Of a DNA stretch of 64,000 nt, positions 10,335-20,707 are shown in pieces (positions within the stretch are counted from its first letter, which is position 1; each line of letters begins with the position of its first letter). This DNA comes from an uncultured bacterium (GTDB lineage Bacteria; Fidelibacterota; Marinisomatia; Marinisomatales; Marinisomataceae): positions 1 to 64,000 of the forward strand of contig CAJJCZ010000009.1 in assembly GCA_905182795.1 (NCBI GenBank), read 5' to 3'. Both the position numbers and the translations under genes were made by a program. The notes beneath the pieces are model-generated. The model ran no database searches and was not told the DNA's origin. It saw only the letters and a list, made by a program, of their open reading frames with translations.

Positions 10335-11061
10335 GTATAAGATTACAATACAATATGATGGATTGAGTTTTTCTGGGTTTCAATCACAAAAAAACTTAAA
10401 TACAATTCAAGATAAGATTGAACATTCTTTATGTTTTTTAAATAAAAATAATCTTATTAGAGTGTTGGGTGCAAGCAGAACAGATGCTGGGGTACATGCT
10501 TTAGGTCAAGTAGCTCACTTTGATCTTGATATAGAATTATCTTTAGATGCTATTAAAAGAGCTCTAAACGCTAGATTGCCCGTTGAAATACGTATTATAG
10601 ACATTGTTGAGGTAGATTCTAAATTTCATTCAAGATTTGATGCTATTAAGAAGGAGTATTTATATCAATGTTCCTTAACCGATAATCCATTATTAAGTAA
10701 AAATCATTTTATAGTGAAAAAAATAGATTTTGATATGCTCGAAGATATCCAGGGTGAATTACTGGGGAAACATAATTTTCTATCTTTTTCAAAGTTTGAT
10801 ATAGGAAAAAAGAATACTATTTGTGAAATATTCAAATCAAAATGGACATTGGAAGATGGTAAATTATTTTATATTATTGAAGGAGATAGATTTTTGCATC
10901 ATATGGTGCGATATTTAGTAGGAACAATGATAGGTTGTATGGATAAAAAAATAAGCAAAAAAGATTTTTTATCTTTATTGGACAATCCAATAAAAGATGG
11001 GAAACTATTAAAAGCTCCTGCACATGGACTAATATTAAACAGAATTTTTTATGAAAATTAA
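10327..11061 (+). CDS. truA: tRNA pseudouridine(38-40) synthase TruA
   Basis: MSRYKITIQYDGLSFSGFQSQ; GASRTDAGVHALGQVAHF; ATG at 10327 preferred over 10300. Confidence 0.95.
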   Translation: MSRYKITIQYDGLSFSGFQSQKNLNTIQDKIEHSLCFLNKNNLIRVLGASRTDAGVHALGQVAHFDLDIELSLDAIKRALNARLPVEIRIIDIVEVDSKFHSRFDAIKKEYLYQCSLTDNPLLSKNHFIVKKIDFDMLEDIQGELLGKHNFLSFSKFDIGKKNTICEIFKSKWTLEDGKLFYIIEGDRFLHHMVRYLVGTMIGCMDKKISKKDFLSLLDNPIKDGKLLKAPAHGLILNRIFYEN

Positions 11062-12121
11062 AATAGTAATCATAGCATTATTTATAATAATTGGTTGTAA
11101 TCAGTCTGAACCAATTATTCCTAATGTTTCTGAATCAAAGGTTACAGCTATTACCATAGCGATAGAAAAAGCTAGTCCTGGCGTGGTAAGTATATACAGA
11201 AATCAAGAAATAGCTCAGGTAAACCGCTGGACAGGGAGATTGAAGTCTCTTAAACCGATCCAATCTAGTGGTTCTGGTTTTATTATAAGTAAGGATGGAT
11301 ATATTCTAACAAATGCTCATAATATAGTTACTGAACTTTCAGACCCTTCTTCATCGATAATAAATATTAAGATCGACGTAGTTCTTCCTGGAGGAAATCA
11401 TTATCCAGCTTCTATAGTAGGAGTTGATATTAGGACAGATTTAGCTTTATTGAAAATTGAAGGAGAAGACTTCCAGTATTGTGAAATTGGTGATTCGGAT
11501 AAAATCATAGTTGGAGAGTGGGTTATTGCATTAGGAAATCCAAAAAGTTTATTTGCTGCTGCAAACTACCAACCAATAGCATCAGCAGGTATCATAAGTG
11601 CCATTAATGCAGATTTTGGTATTGATAGCAGCAGTGGAAGATTGATGAACAATATGATCCAAACTGATGCTTCTTTAAATCCCGGAAATAGTGGCGGGCC
11701 ATTGGTAGATGCAAGCGGGAATGTGCTAGGTATTAATACTTTTGTAAGGAATGATTCAGAAAATCTTGGATTTGCAATTCCAATCAATTATGCAAAAAAA
11801 ATTGGAGAAGAGTTAAAATTGAAAGGATTTGTTGACAGAAGATTTTCTTTTGGAATCAATGTAGATGAATACAGGTATGGGCAAGATGGTGAAATAGGGC
11901 TATATATCAATTCTATTGATTATGATAATTCTGGAGACAATAAAGAGTTATATAAAGGTGATATTATTATAGGAGTCGAAGGGTATCAAATACAAAGTTA
12001 TAATCAACTCCAACTTGTTCTCGCTAATAGAGATACAAGACCAGGCGATACCATCAAATTAAGAATTCAAAGAGAAAATGAAATAAAAATAGTTAACTTA
12101 GTATTGGGAAAAAATGAGTAA
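11051..12121 (+). CDS. HtrA/DegP-like trypsin-like serine protease with PDZ domain, probable lipoprotein
   Basis: Lipobox IIIGC; GYILTNAHNIV, DLALLKI, NPGNSGGPLV catalytic motifs; C-terminal PDZ-like region. Confidence 0.92.
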   Translation: MKIKIVIIALFIIIGCNQSEPIIPNVSESKVTAITIAIEKASPGVVSIYRNQEIAQVNRWTGRLKSLKPIQSSGSGFIISKDGYILTNAHNIVTELSDPSSSIINIKIDVVLPGGNHYPASIVGVDIRTDLALLKIEGEDFQYCEIGDSDKIIVGEWVIALGNPKSLFAAANYQPIASAGIISAINADFGIDSSSGRLMNNMIQTDASLNPGNSGGPLVDASGNVLGINTFVRNDSENLGFAIPINYAKKIGEELKLKGFVDRRFSFGINVDEYRYGQDGEIGLYINSIDYDNSGDNKELYKGDIIIGVEGYQIQSYNQLQLVLANRDTRPGDTIKLRIQRENEIKIVNLVLGKNE

Positions 12122-12392
12122 TAGAAACATTAGCTTGATAGGTATAGGTGTATTGGCTGGAGCAATGATTGGAACTGCTTTAGGTCAATTTTTAGGTTAT
12201 ATGTTACCCGAAGGAAGTACGGTCAAGCAATTTTTCCTCACTACATTTGATTTTTCTTTTGGTTCAATTGATAGTGGATTATTAGTAGATTTAGGCGTTA
12301 TCGCACTTGATCTTGGATTTATTGTAAGATTTAACGTTTGTAGCGTTATTGGTTTTGCGATTGCGTATTACTTATTAAGATATTTTAGATAA
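12114..12392 (+). CDS. DUF4321-like small membrane protein
   Basis: GAMIGTALGQFLGYMLPEGSTVKQFF...DLGVIALDLGFIVRFNV pattern. Confidence 0.65.
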   Translation: MSNRNISLIGIGVLAGAMIGTALGQFLGYMLPEGSTVKQFFLTTFDFSFGSIDSGLLVDLGVIALDLGFIVRFNVCSVIGFAIAYYLLRYFR

Positions 12393-12408
12393 AAAAAGAG
12401 GTTTTGAT

Positions 12409-12585
12409 ATGTTTAATTTAGGTACAGGTGAATTAGTAATAATTTTTCTTATTCTTTTACTCCTTTTTGGTGGTAAAAGACTTCCTGGTTTAGCGAGAGG
12501 ATTTGCTAAATCGTTAAGAGAATTTCGTGGTGCATTAGATGACACGAAAGATGAATTAAGAAAATCTGAAAAATCCGAAGAATAA
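12409..12585 (+). CDS. tatA: Sec-independent protein translocase TatA/E
   Basis: MFNLGTGELVIIFLILLLLFGGKRLPGLARGFAKSLREFRGALDD; 58 aa, missed by the ORF track. Confidence 0.93.
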   Translation: MFNLGTGELVIIFLILLLLFGGKRLPGLARGFAKSLREFRGALDDTKDELRKSEKSEE

Positions 12586-12590
12586 ATTAG

Positions 12591-13949
12591 ATGTCCCCAT
12601 CTAATGCTTTAAAACAAAAACTTGTTTCTCAGCAAGGCAGGATTGCTAATAGCAAAACTAATGCTATCATAAGAACAAGATTTGATAAAGTTTCATCAGA
12701 GATATCTGATAGTAATAAGATCTTAGCAGGAAAAACTATACTAGTTAAAGATAATATTGCTATAAAGGGAGAGTATCTAACATGTGCATCCAATCTTCTA
12801 GAATCCTATAAGTCTCCATATAGTGCTACGGTAATAGATCGCTTAGAATCTAAAGGAGCTTTAATAACAGGGCAAACTAATATGGATGAATTTGCTATGG
12901 GTTCTTCATCAGAGTACTCAATTTATGGCTCTGTTAAGAATCCTCACGATTTAACAAGAGTAGCGGGAGGGTCTAGTGGAGGGTCTGCAGCAGCTGTAGC
13001 AGAAGATTTATGCGATATTGCACTAGGTTCTGATACGGGAGGCTCTATAAGGCAGCCAGCATCATTCTGTGGTGTATATGGTTTAAAGCCTACATATGGT
13101 AGAATTTCTAGATATGGTTTAGTGGCCCATGCATCATCTTTTGATACCATAGGTATACTATCAAAGAGTCTTACAGATATAACATCAACATTCAGTGTGA
13201 TGTCCGGAAATGACCCTAAAGATGCGACATCATGCAAAGAAGCAGTTTTATCGCTAAATCAATATAATAAAGATAAGCTTCCTAAGAATATTGGCATTTT
13301 AAGTAAAAAAGTATTGTGTGATATAGATAGAGAAATTGTAGATAGATATTATACAGCCTTAGACTTTCTCAAAAAGAAAAAAGTAAACCTTATTGAGGTT
13401 GATTTACCATATTTTGACTATTGTGTCGCTACTTATTATGTATTAACGATGGCAGAAGCTTCTTCAAATTTATCTCGTTTTGATGGTATAAGATATGGAA
13501 AAAGAGCATCTTCTCAAGATTTAAGTGATACATATATCAAATCTAGATCAGAAGGTTTTTCTGAGGAAGTTAAAAGAAGAATCATGACAGGAACATATGT
13601 ATTATCTTCTGGATATTATGATGCTTATTATTCAAAAGCATTAAAAGTGCGAAGAGTAATAAAAAATGAATATAATAAGCTATTCTCAAAAGTAGATTGT
13701 TTATTTATTCCAACTACTGCAACAACAGCATTTCCATTAAAAAATCATTTAGACGATCCGATTAAAATGTATCTTGCTGATATATTTACGGTTCCATTTA
13801 ACTTGATAGGAACTCCTTCGCTTAATATTCCAGCTGGAACAACAAAAGATAAATTACCTATAGGGTTTCAGATTGCAGGTAATTCATTTAAAGAGGAAAC
13901 TTTATTTAATTTCGCGCATTCACTGAATAAAGCAGAATTATTTAAATAA
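12591..13949 (+). CDS. gatA: Asp-tRNA(Asn)/Glu-tRNA(Gln) amidotransferase subunit A
   Basis: Amidase signature VAGGSSGGSAAAVAEDLCDIALGSDTGGSIRQPASFCGVYGLKPTYGRISRYGL. Confidence 0.96.
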   Translation: MSPSNALKQKLVSQQGRIANSKTNAIIRTRFDKVSSEISDSNKILAGKTILVKDNIAIKGEYLTCASNLLESYKSPYSATVIDRLESKGALITGQTNMDEFAMGSSSEYSIYGSVKNPHDLTRVAGGSSGGSAAAVAEDLCDIALGSDTGGSIRQPASFCGVYGLKPTYGRISRYGLVAHASSFDTIGILSKSLTDITSTFSVMSGNDPKDATSCKEAVLSLNQYNKDKLPKNIGILSKKVLCDIDREIVDRYYTALDFLKKKKVNLIEVDLPYFDYCVATYYVLTMAEASSNLSRFDGIRYGKRASSQDLSDTYIKSRSEGFSEEVKRRIMTGTYVLSSGYYDAYYSKALKVRRVIKNEYNKLFSKVDCLFIPTTATTAFPLKNHLDDPIKMYLADIFTVPFNLIGTPSLNIPAGTTKDKLPIGFQIAGNSFKEETLFNFAHSLNKAELFK

Positions 13950-13956
13950 ACAATAA

Positions 13957-14925
13957 ATGGAATTCCTACATCCAAATTTTTTATATCTACTAGTCCTTCT
14001 AGTACTATTATCAATATTTAAATTTTTTTATTCTTCTAATAAATCTGCATCTTTTCAAGTATCAGATACAAAATACTTAAAATCTTTTTTTGGAAAATCT
14101 GGTATCATTAAAATCGGATTATTCAGGTTTCTTTTTATCGCTTCTCTGGTTTGTTTTATTATTGCTATTGCAAGACCAAGAATATCTACAAATGATAAAA
14201 ATATAACAATTGAGGTTGTAGATATTATGCTAGTATTAGATACCAGTAGTAGTATGTTGGCAGAAGATTTCAAGCCTAATCGCTTAGAAGCTGTGAAACA
14301 GGCAGCAAAAGATTTTATAGATAATAGAAGAGGAGATAGGGTTGGTCTTTTAGTATTTGGAAAAGAAACATTTATCCAGTGTCCTTTGACTGTAGATTAT
14401 GGTGTTTTAAATAACTTGCTAAGCGAAGTAACTGTAGTAGAACCTAAATATGACGGGACTGCTATAGGTATAGCTATAGCTAATGCTATTAATCGATTAA
14501 GAGTGAATGAATCTAAAAGTAAAGTAATTATCTTGCTATCTGATGGAAGTAATAATTCGGGAGCTATTGATCCTATAGCAGCTGCAAAAATAGCAAAAGA
14601 ATATGATATAAGAATTTATACAATAGGCGCTGGCACAAGACAGGCAGTAACACAAATACCTGGCGGAAGATATATTAGAAATGAGATTGATGAAGATTCT
14701 TTAAGAGGGATTGCTGCGGAAACAGGCGGGAAATATTTTAGAGCTATCGACAAAGAAAGTTTAGCCGGCATATATGCAGAAATCAATGATTTAGAAAAGT
14801 CTGAAATAATTGTGAGTTACTATTCAGAGTATCAAGAAGCATATTTATGGTTCTTATATTCTGGATTTGTACTTTTGTTGTTAAGTGAGCTATTTAGAGT
14901 AATTTATTTTAGAAGGATTGTATGA
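13957..14925 (+). CDS. batA: VWA-domain membrane protein, BatA-like
   Basis: MIDAS DTSSSMLAEDFKPNRLEAVK; flanking TMs; first gene of a batABCDE-like cluster. Confidence 0.88.
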   Translation: MEFLHPNFLYLLVLLVLLSIFKFFYSSNKSASFQVSDTKYLKSFFGKSGIIKIGLFRFLFIASLVCFIIAIARPRISTNDKNITIEVVDIMLVLDTSSSMLAEDFKPNRLEAVKQAAKDFIDNRRGDRVGLLVFGKETFIQCPLTVDYGVLNNLLSEVTVVEPKYDGTAIGIAIANAINRLRVNESKSKVIILLSDGSNNSGAIDPIAAAKIAKEYDIRIYTIGAGTRQAVTQIPGGRYIRNEIDEDSLRGIAAETGGKYFRAIDKESLAGIYAEINDLEKSEIIVSYYSEYQEAYLWFLYSGFVLLLLSELFRVIYFRRIV

Positions 14926-15920
14926 CATTTGAGAATCTAAATTTAGCTTTATTGTCTCTTTTATTGACAATATTGACTATGGGAATTTATTACTACAGAG
15001 GAAGATCTAATAAGGTTTTTGGAGCAGATAATTTTGATCCAAAATTTATAAATAGTTTATTCTCTAGAGGAAACTTGAATATGATAAGAGCAAAGTTTTT
15101 TTTAAGATATCTTTCTCTATTTATTCTAGTTTTTGCAATAGCCGGATTGAAAACTGGAACTACTGTTAAGCCCGTAGAAAGAAAAGGTATAGATATTATT
15201 TTTTGTATTGACGTGTCTACAAGTATGAACGCGCAAGATGTCAAGCCATCTAGAATTGATAAAGTAAAATTTGAAATTAGTAAAGTTGTAGACGGTCTTA
15301 AGGGCGATAGATTAGGTATTGTAGTCTTTTCTGGATCAAATTTTTTATATCTACCATTAACTATGGATTATGATGCAGCAAAATTGTTTGTTAAAAGTAT
15401 AGATACGGAGATGATTTCTTCGAAAGGCACTGCGATTGGACAAGCAATAGAAACATCCATAATTGCATTTGAAGAAGATGGCGATCAACAGAAAATGATA
15501 TTTCTTTTTTCTGATGGGGAAGATCATAGCTCTAGCTCATTGGATGCAATTGCTAGAGTCTTATCTGAAGATATAGTTATTCATGTTGTAGGCGTAGGAA
15601 GCGTAGAAGGGTCATTGATACCAGATGAAAAAAGAGAAAATGTATTTTTAAAAGACGAATCAGGTACATTGATTATGAGCAAATTGAATGATGTTTTTCT
15701 GTCAGAGATATCGCAAACTGGAAAAGGTAGTTTTTTTAGAATTGCAAATAGCGAGTCAGTAAGTGAAGAAATTAATGATACCATAAGTAAGGGAGAAGCT
15801 TCTCTGATTAGTTCTTATGAATTCGCAGAATATGACCATAAATATCAATATCCTTTATTTTTTGCTATATTTTTCTTATTTATCGCATATATCTTACCTT
15901 CAGGGAGAAAAAGAAAATGA
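14922..15920 (+). CDS. batB: VWA-domain membrane protein, BatB-like
   Basis: CIDVSTSMNAQDVKPSRIDKVKFEI MIDAS; tandem with BatA. Confidence 0.88.
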   Translation: MTFENLNLALLSLLLTILTMGIYYYRGRSNKVFGADNFDPKFINSLFSRGNLNMIRAKFFLRYLSLFILVFAIAGLKTGTTVKPVERKGIDIIFCIDVSTSMNAQDVKPSRIDKVKFEISKVVDGLKGDRLGIVVFSGSNFLYLPLTMDYDAAKLFVKSIDTEMISSKGTAIGQAIETSIIAFEEDGDQQKMIFLFSDGEDHSSSSLDAIARVLSEDIVIHVVGVGSVEGSLIPDEKRENVFLKDESGTLIMSKLNDVFLSEISQTGKGSFFRIANSESVSEEINDTISKGEASLISSYEFAEYDHKYQYPLFFAIFFLFIAYILPSGRKRK

Positions 15921-16654
15921 AAATATTGTTTATAGCTGTAATCCTAGTATCAAGTTTATTATCTCAAGACATGGGATATAAAATGTATAAAAATGGAGAT
16001 ACTGAATCAGCTATAGAATATTATAAACAATTAGTTGATATGGATGACAAAAATCTATCTAATGAAGAATTATTATATAATATAGGTACTATTTATGCCG
16101 AAATAGATAGCACAAATCAAGCAAATACTATTTTTGAAACAGTATATCAAGACTCATCTGGGTATTCTTCTGAATTGAGCTATAATTACGGAAATACTTT
16201 ATATCGATCACAGAAACTTGAAGAAAGCTTGAAAGCTTTCAGAGAAACATTGCTAAAAAATCCTGAAGATATAGATGCTCGAAAAAATTATGAGTTTGTA
16301 AAAAATGAGATTAAGAAAAATAAAAGTATGCAAAAGGAAAAAGATAAAAGTAAAGAATCAGACGAAGAAGAAGATGAAAAAAATAAAGAAAAAGAAAAAG
16401 ATCAAGATAAGAAAGATGATAATCAGAATGATCAGTCTAATAACGAAGAAGATAAGAATGATTCCAAGAACAATGACAATGGACCTACTGATAATCAAAA
16501 CTCTAAATCACCGGATCAGCAAAATAAGCAAAATCGCGACATTCAATCGAAACAAAGCGCCGAGAATATACTTAATGCCATAAAAGAGAATGAAAAGGTG
16601 AATAAAAAAAGAAAACAAGCTAATTATAGCAATGAGTCGGGTAAAGACTGGTGA
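15917..16654 (+). CDS. batC: TPR protein with Lys/Glu/Asp/Asn-rich low-complexity tail, BatC-like
   Basis: Signal peptide, TPR units, charged tail; position within the cluster. Confidence 0.78.
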   Translation: MKILFIAVILVSSLLSQDMGYKMYKNGDTESAIEYYKQLVDMDDKNLSNEELLYNIGTIYAEIDSTNQANTIFETVYQDSSGYSSELSYNYGNTLYRSQKLEESLKAFRETLLKNPEDIDARKNYEFVKNEIKKNKSMQKEKDKSKESDEEEDEKNKEKEKDQDKKDDNQNDQSNNEEDKNDSKNNDNGPTDNQNSKSPDQQNKQNRDIQSKQSAENILNAIKENEKVNKKRKQANYSNESGKDW

Positions 16655-18354
16655 TAAAACATTTATTAATTAGTATAATTTTAATCTCTTGTTTGTTTTC
16701 TCAGGAAATTGAAACCTTTGTAGTCAGTAAGGATATTGATATCAGTGAATCGTTTACTTTTACAATTAAAATTAAAGATATAGACGTAGATCCTGAGGTT
16801 GATATTTCTCCAATGCTTGAGAATTTTTCAGTTATTATAGGTCCTAACATAGGAAGTGAATATAAATTTATTAATGGAAAAAAAAGTACTTCAAGATCTA
16901 TTTCCTGGACTATTGTAGCTCAAAAAGTAGGAAAATTAAAAATTCCAAAGCTTAAAGTAGTGTTAGCTGGCAAGCAATATTTTACAGATGAAGTGATTAT
17001 GAATGTATCTAAAAAGACTATAGATGGAGCTATTGGTGATATGTTTTTGAAAATAGAAGTAAGCGATCTTGACGTTAGAGTAGGAGAGCAAGTTATTGTT
17101 ACATATACTTTCTTTACTAGGATCGCATCAAAAGTTTTATCAACAGAGTTTCCAAAATATAAAAATTTCTGGGTTGAAAAATTATTTGATCCAGCAGGAA
17201 AACAAATTACTCCAGATGCTTGGAATGATATAGAGATTAATGGGTATAAGTATAAATCTATTAAGATGTATGAAGTTGCATTATTTCCACTGTCTGAAGG
17301 TACATTTGATCTGAACTCTATGATAATGAAGATTGAAACAAAAGAGAAAGATCCTGGAGTTAGGAGATTGTTTTGGGATGACCCATTTTTTGATACTTTT
17401 TCGCAAAGAACTAAAGCTAGAATTCTTGTTTCAGAGTTAAGAACTATTAAAGTATCTACGCTTTTAAATCAACCTAAAAATTTTACTGGCGCCGTAGGAA
17501 GCTTTAGTGTTAGTTCATCACTTTCTTCTAAGAATGTTGAAAATGGTACTCCAATGACTTTTTATTTAAGATTGAAGGGAGAAGGAAATTTAGACAACAT
17601 TGGTAGGCCTGATATTAAATTTCCAGATAATTTTGATATTTTTGATGGAGAAATAGTAAAAGAAAGAGATATTACTGACTCTGTGTCAGGAACAATTACT
17701 TGGGAGTATAATATCATTCCTAGAAAAGAAGGAGATTATACGATTGAAGCAGTAGCAATTCCGTTTTTTGATACTAAGTTAGAGGCTTGGAGTTCAGTTA
17801 GGTCTAAGCCAATAAAATTCAACATTACCAAGAGTAGTTATTTTGAAAAGAATGCTAATATTAATGCATTGATTGATAATAAAGATATTAGATATATAAA
17901 ATTAAAAGATACTAAATGGATATTTAAAGATTCTAATGATGCTTACAATATATCATTTTTTATTATTATTGGATCAATACTCATTCTTTTAGCACCTATA
18001 TTTATCAAACCATTTAATCATTTTATTGGAAATCAATCATTAGTATTTAAAAACAAAACTGCTTTATCAAATGCGATTAATCTGATAGAGTCTTCAGATA
18101 GCTTATATATAGATTGCCCTAAAGCGATCAGAATTTTCTGTAGAAATAAGGATTTAACTGACTCTGTTAACTTAGACTCACTTTCTTTAAAAGATCAAAT
18201 TAAAGGTAGTATTAGATTAAAAGACCTTAATATTATTCAAGGTATTCTAAATGAATGTAGTAAATATAACTATACAGATATATCTACTGAGGACAATATA
18301 AAACTTCAGAAAAAAACGATAAAAATATTAACTAAAATTAATAGCTATGTTTAA
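16651..18354 (+). CDS. batD: BatD-like (oxygen tolerance) protein
   Basis: SWTIVAQKVGKLKIPKLKVVLAGKQYFTDE, C-terminal TM; cluster position. Confidence 0.85.
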   Translation: MIKHLLISIILISCLFSQEIETFVVSKDIDISESFTFTIKIKDIDVDPEVDISPMLENFSVIIGPNIGSEYKFINGKKSTSRSISWTIVAQKVGKLKIPKLKVVLAGKQYFTDEVIMNVSKKTIDGAIGDMFLKIEVSDLDVRVGEQVIVTYTFFTRIASKVLSTEFPKYKNFWVEKLFDPAGKQITPDAWNDIEINGYKYKSIKMYEVALFPLSEGTFDLNSMIMKIETKEKDPGVRRLFWDDPFFDTFSQRTKARILVSELRTIKVSTLLNQPKNFTGAVGSFSVSSSLSSKNVENGTPMTFYLRLKGEGNLDNIGRPDIKFPDNFDIFDGEIVKERDITDSVSGTITWEYNIIPRKEGDYTIEAVAIPFFDTKLEAWSSVRSKPIKFNITKSSYFEKNANINALIDNKDIRYIKLKDTKWIFKDSNDAYNISFFIIIGSILILLAPIFIKPFNHFIGNQSLVFKNKTALSNAINLIESSDSLYIDCPKAIRIFCRNKDLTDSVNLDSLSLKDQIKGSIRLKDLNIIQGILNECSKYNYTDISTEDNIKLQKKTIKILTKINSYV

Positions 18355-19087
18355 GATTCTGAATATAATTCTATTGACAATAGGCATGACCTATGCACAA
18401 GATTTAGATTTATTATTTTCTGATGGAAATAAATCCTATAATAATGGTCAATTTGACGACGCTGTTCAAGTCTATGAAGATATTCTTAATCAAGGTTTTT
18501 ATAGTGCAGATTTATATTATAATCTTGGAAATGCTTATTATAGACTAGAAGATTTTGGAAATGCAAGATGGTCTTATGAGATGGGATCTAGTATTGAGCC
18601 TAGAGACAGAGATATCATACATAATTTAACACTAGTAAAGCAAAAAATTCCAAATGCACTAGAAGTTCCAGATTCGCAGATTCTAAATTTTATTAATAAT
18701 TTTTTAGCAAGCTTTACATATAGTGATTTTATTTTTTTTACCTCATTGATACTCTTTTTTTATTCTATTTCTTCTATTTTTTATAGAATCAATCCTTCCA
18801 ATCTAACAGTCTTATTTTATTATTTTTTTATAGTACTATTTTTTCTAGGCACATCATCTTCTGGTATTAAATTTTTATGGGAAAAGAATAATAATTTTGG
18901 AATTATTTTAAATGACGAAACTCAATTATACTCTGCACCATTTTTAAATAATGATATTAAAATTTCTATATTCTTTTCAGGTAATAAAGTAAAAATTGAA
19001 CAAAAGACTGATAAATGGTTAGAAATATCTTCTATGGACGGAAGAAAAGGTTGGATTAGACTGAAAGATATAAGAACTTTAGACTAG
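18347..19087 (+). CDS. batE: BatE-like TPR/SH3 membrane protein
   Basis: TPR (DLYYNLGNAYYRLEDFGNARWSYE), two TMs, C-terminal SH3-like region (WLEISSMDGRKGWIRLKDI). Confidence 0.82.
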   Translation: MFKILNIILLTIGMTYAQDLDLLFSDGNKSYNNGQFDDAVQVYEDILNQGFYSADLYYNLGNAYYRLEDFGNARWSYEMGSSIEPRDRDIIHNLTLVKQKIPNALEVPDSQILNFINNFLASFTYSDFIFFTSLILFFYSISSIFYRINPSNLTVLFYYFFIVLFFLGTSSSGIKFLWEKNNNFGIILNDETQLYSAPFLNNDIKISIFFSGNKVKIEQKTDKWLEISSMDGRKGWIRLKDIRTLD

Positions 19088-19088
19088 T

Positions 19089-19502
19089 ATGAGACTTCTA
19101 ATTATTTTATTCTTCACTAGCATTATCTATGGGCAGAGCGATTTTATTCTTCCTAGTGATTTTGCAGACAACCCACCAAACCTACCTAATGTTGTTTTGC
19201 CTTCTTTTGATGATAATGACGATTCTGAATCAGTTAGTGATATAGATTTTACAAACTCAGTGAAAGGTTATCGTATACAGATTATGATCTCTGAAGATGA
19301 AAAAGATTTAATTAATGTAAAACAGAAACTTGAACTAATTATAAAAGAAAAAATATATATCAAATTTGAGCTCCCAAATTACAAATTAAGAGTTGGTAAT
19401 TTTGATAGCAGAAAAAAAGCAGAAACTTATCGTAACAAGGTAATTCAACTGGGATATAGATCTGCATGGGTTGTTCCAACTCTAATTGAATTGGACTATT
19501 AG
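19089..19502 (+). CDS. SPOR-domain-like secreted protein
   Basis: Signal peptide; C-terminal YRIQIMIS...YKLRVGNFDSRKKAETYRNKVIQLGYRSAWVV. Confidence 0.75.
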   Translation: MRLLIILFFTSIIYGQSDFILPSDFADNPPNLPNVVLPSFDDNDDSESVSDIDFTNSVKGYRIQIMISEDEKDLINVKQKLELIIKEKIYIKFELPNYKLRVGNFDSRKKAETYRNKVIQLGYRSAWVVPTLIELDY

Positions 19503-20234
19503 ATGTCAGGGCATAGTAAGTGGTCAACTATAAAACGAAAAAAAGGCGTTCTTGATCAAAAGAGAGGAAAACTTTTTTCCTCTATCGGTAAAGAAATAAC
19601 AATATCTGCAAGACTCTTTGGCGGAGATTTAGAAGCAAATGCTAGATTGCGTCAAGCAGTAAAAAAAGCTAAATCTATAAATATGCCTAGTGCAAATATT
19701 GATAAAGCAATTAAAAAAGGGGCTGGAGGTTTAGATAACGTTAGCTATGAAGAAGCTGCTTATGAAGGATATGGTCCTAATGGCATAGCTGTCTTTATAG
19801 AAACTATTACAGACAATAAGAATAGAACTGTAGCCGAAATTAGACATGTACTTTCAAAGGCGGGTGGTTCACTCGGTCAATCTGGAAGCGTGGCATGGAA
19901 TTTTGATAGAATGGGTATTATTCTTATTGAGGAATCTATAGTTTCAGAAGATGATATATTCAATATTTCTATCGAAAATGATGCAAAAGATTTTAAAATA
20001 GATGATGGTTATTATAAGTTATTTTTTGATCATAGCGTTCTTTATGAAAAAATTGAAGTAATTGAACAGATTCCCCTAGAAGTTGATTCTTCTTTTGTTG
20101 CATTTATTCCAAAAGATTTTATCAAGATCTCTGAAGAGGAAAGTGTTAAAGTTGAGAATCTAATAGATTCGTTAGACGACTTGGAAGATGTGCAGAATGT
20201 TTATTCAAACTATGAAGTTGAGCAACCTTCATGA
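19503..20234 (+). CDS. YebC/PmpR family DNA-binding protein
   Basis: MSGHSKWSTIKRKKGVLDQKRGKLFSSIGKEI. Confidence 0.96.
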   Translation: MSGHSKWSTIKRKKGVLDQKRGKLFSSIGKEITISARLFGGDLEANARLRQAVKKAKSINMPSANIDKAIKKGAGGLDNVSYEEAAYEGYGPNGIAVFIETITDNKNRTVAEIRHVLSKAGGSLGQSGSVAWNFDRMGIILIEESIVSEDDIFNISIENDAKDFKIDDGYYKLFFDHSVLYEKIEVIEQIPLEVDSSFVAFIPKDFIKISEEESVKVENLIDSLDDLEDVQNVYSNYEVEQPS

Positions 20235-20707
20235 TTATATTAGGATTTGATCCAGGATTAACGAATACTGGTTATGCAGTTCTTAGAAAAGAAGCAAATA
20301 ATATTACTTTAGTCGAGTCTGGTCTAGTTAAGCCGAAAGTGGGAAAAACTCTTTCAGCGCGATTATTTACTATTTTCTCAGAAACAAGTAAGTTAATTGA
20401 ACATTTTAGTCCTAATTTGGTAGTCATTGAAAATGTATTTTATGGTAAAAATGTGCAATCTGCTATAAAATTGGGACAAGCAAAAGCATCAATAATGCTA
20501 TCAGCAGAGAAATACAATATTGATATGGTTGACTATGCTCCGAGAGAGATTAAGCAATCAATTGTAGGAAATGGATCTGCATCAAAAGAGCAAGTTGCTT
20601 TTATGGTAAAAAAGATTTTTAAGTTAAATGACGAAGCTTTGAAAAGCACTGATGTTTCAGATGCTATTGCTATAGCTTGGTGTGGAGCAAATAGGAAACC
20701 AAAATGA
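20231..20707 (+). CDS. ruvC: Crossover junction endodeoxyribonuclease RuvC
   Basis: ILGFDPGLTNTGYAVL, VIENVFYGKNVQSA. Confidence 0.95.
   Translation: MIILGFDPGLTNTGYAVLRKEANNITLVESGLVKPKVGKTLSARLFTIFSETSKLIEHFSPNLVVIENVFYGKNVQSAIKLGQAKASIMLSAEKYNIDMVDYAPREIKQSIVGNGSASKEQVAFMVKKIFKLNDEALKSTDVSDAIAIAWCGANRKPK

Noticed and set aside
13957-15920. Tandem VWA proteins as a novel defence or contractile system
   Set aside because: The complete BatA-BatE order with BatD-like and TPR genes fits the known aerotolerance-type operon.
16305-16583. 92-aa + strand ORF inside the BatC-like gene
   Set aside because: Lys/Met/Ile-rich translation of an A-rich low-complexity region in an alternative frame; no domain character and fully contained in a supported CDS.
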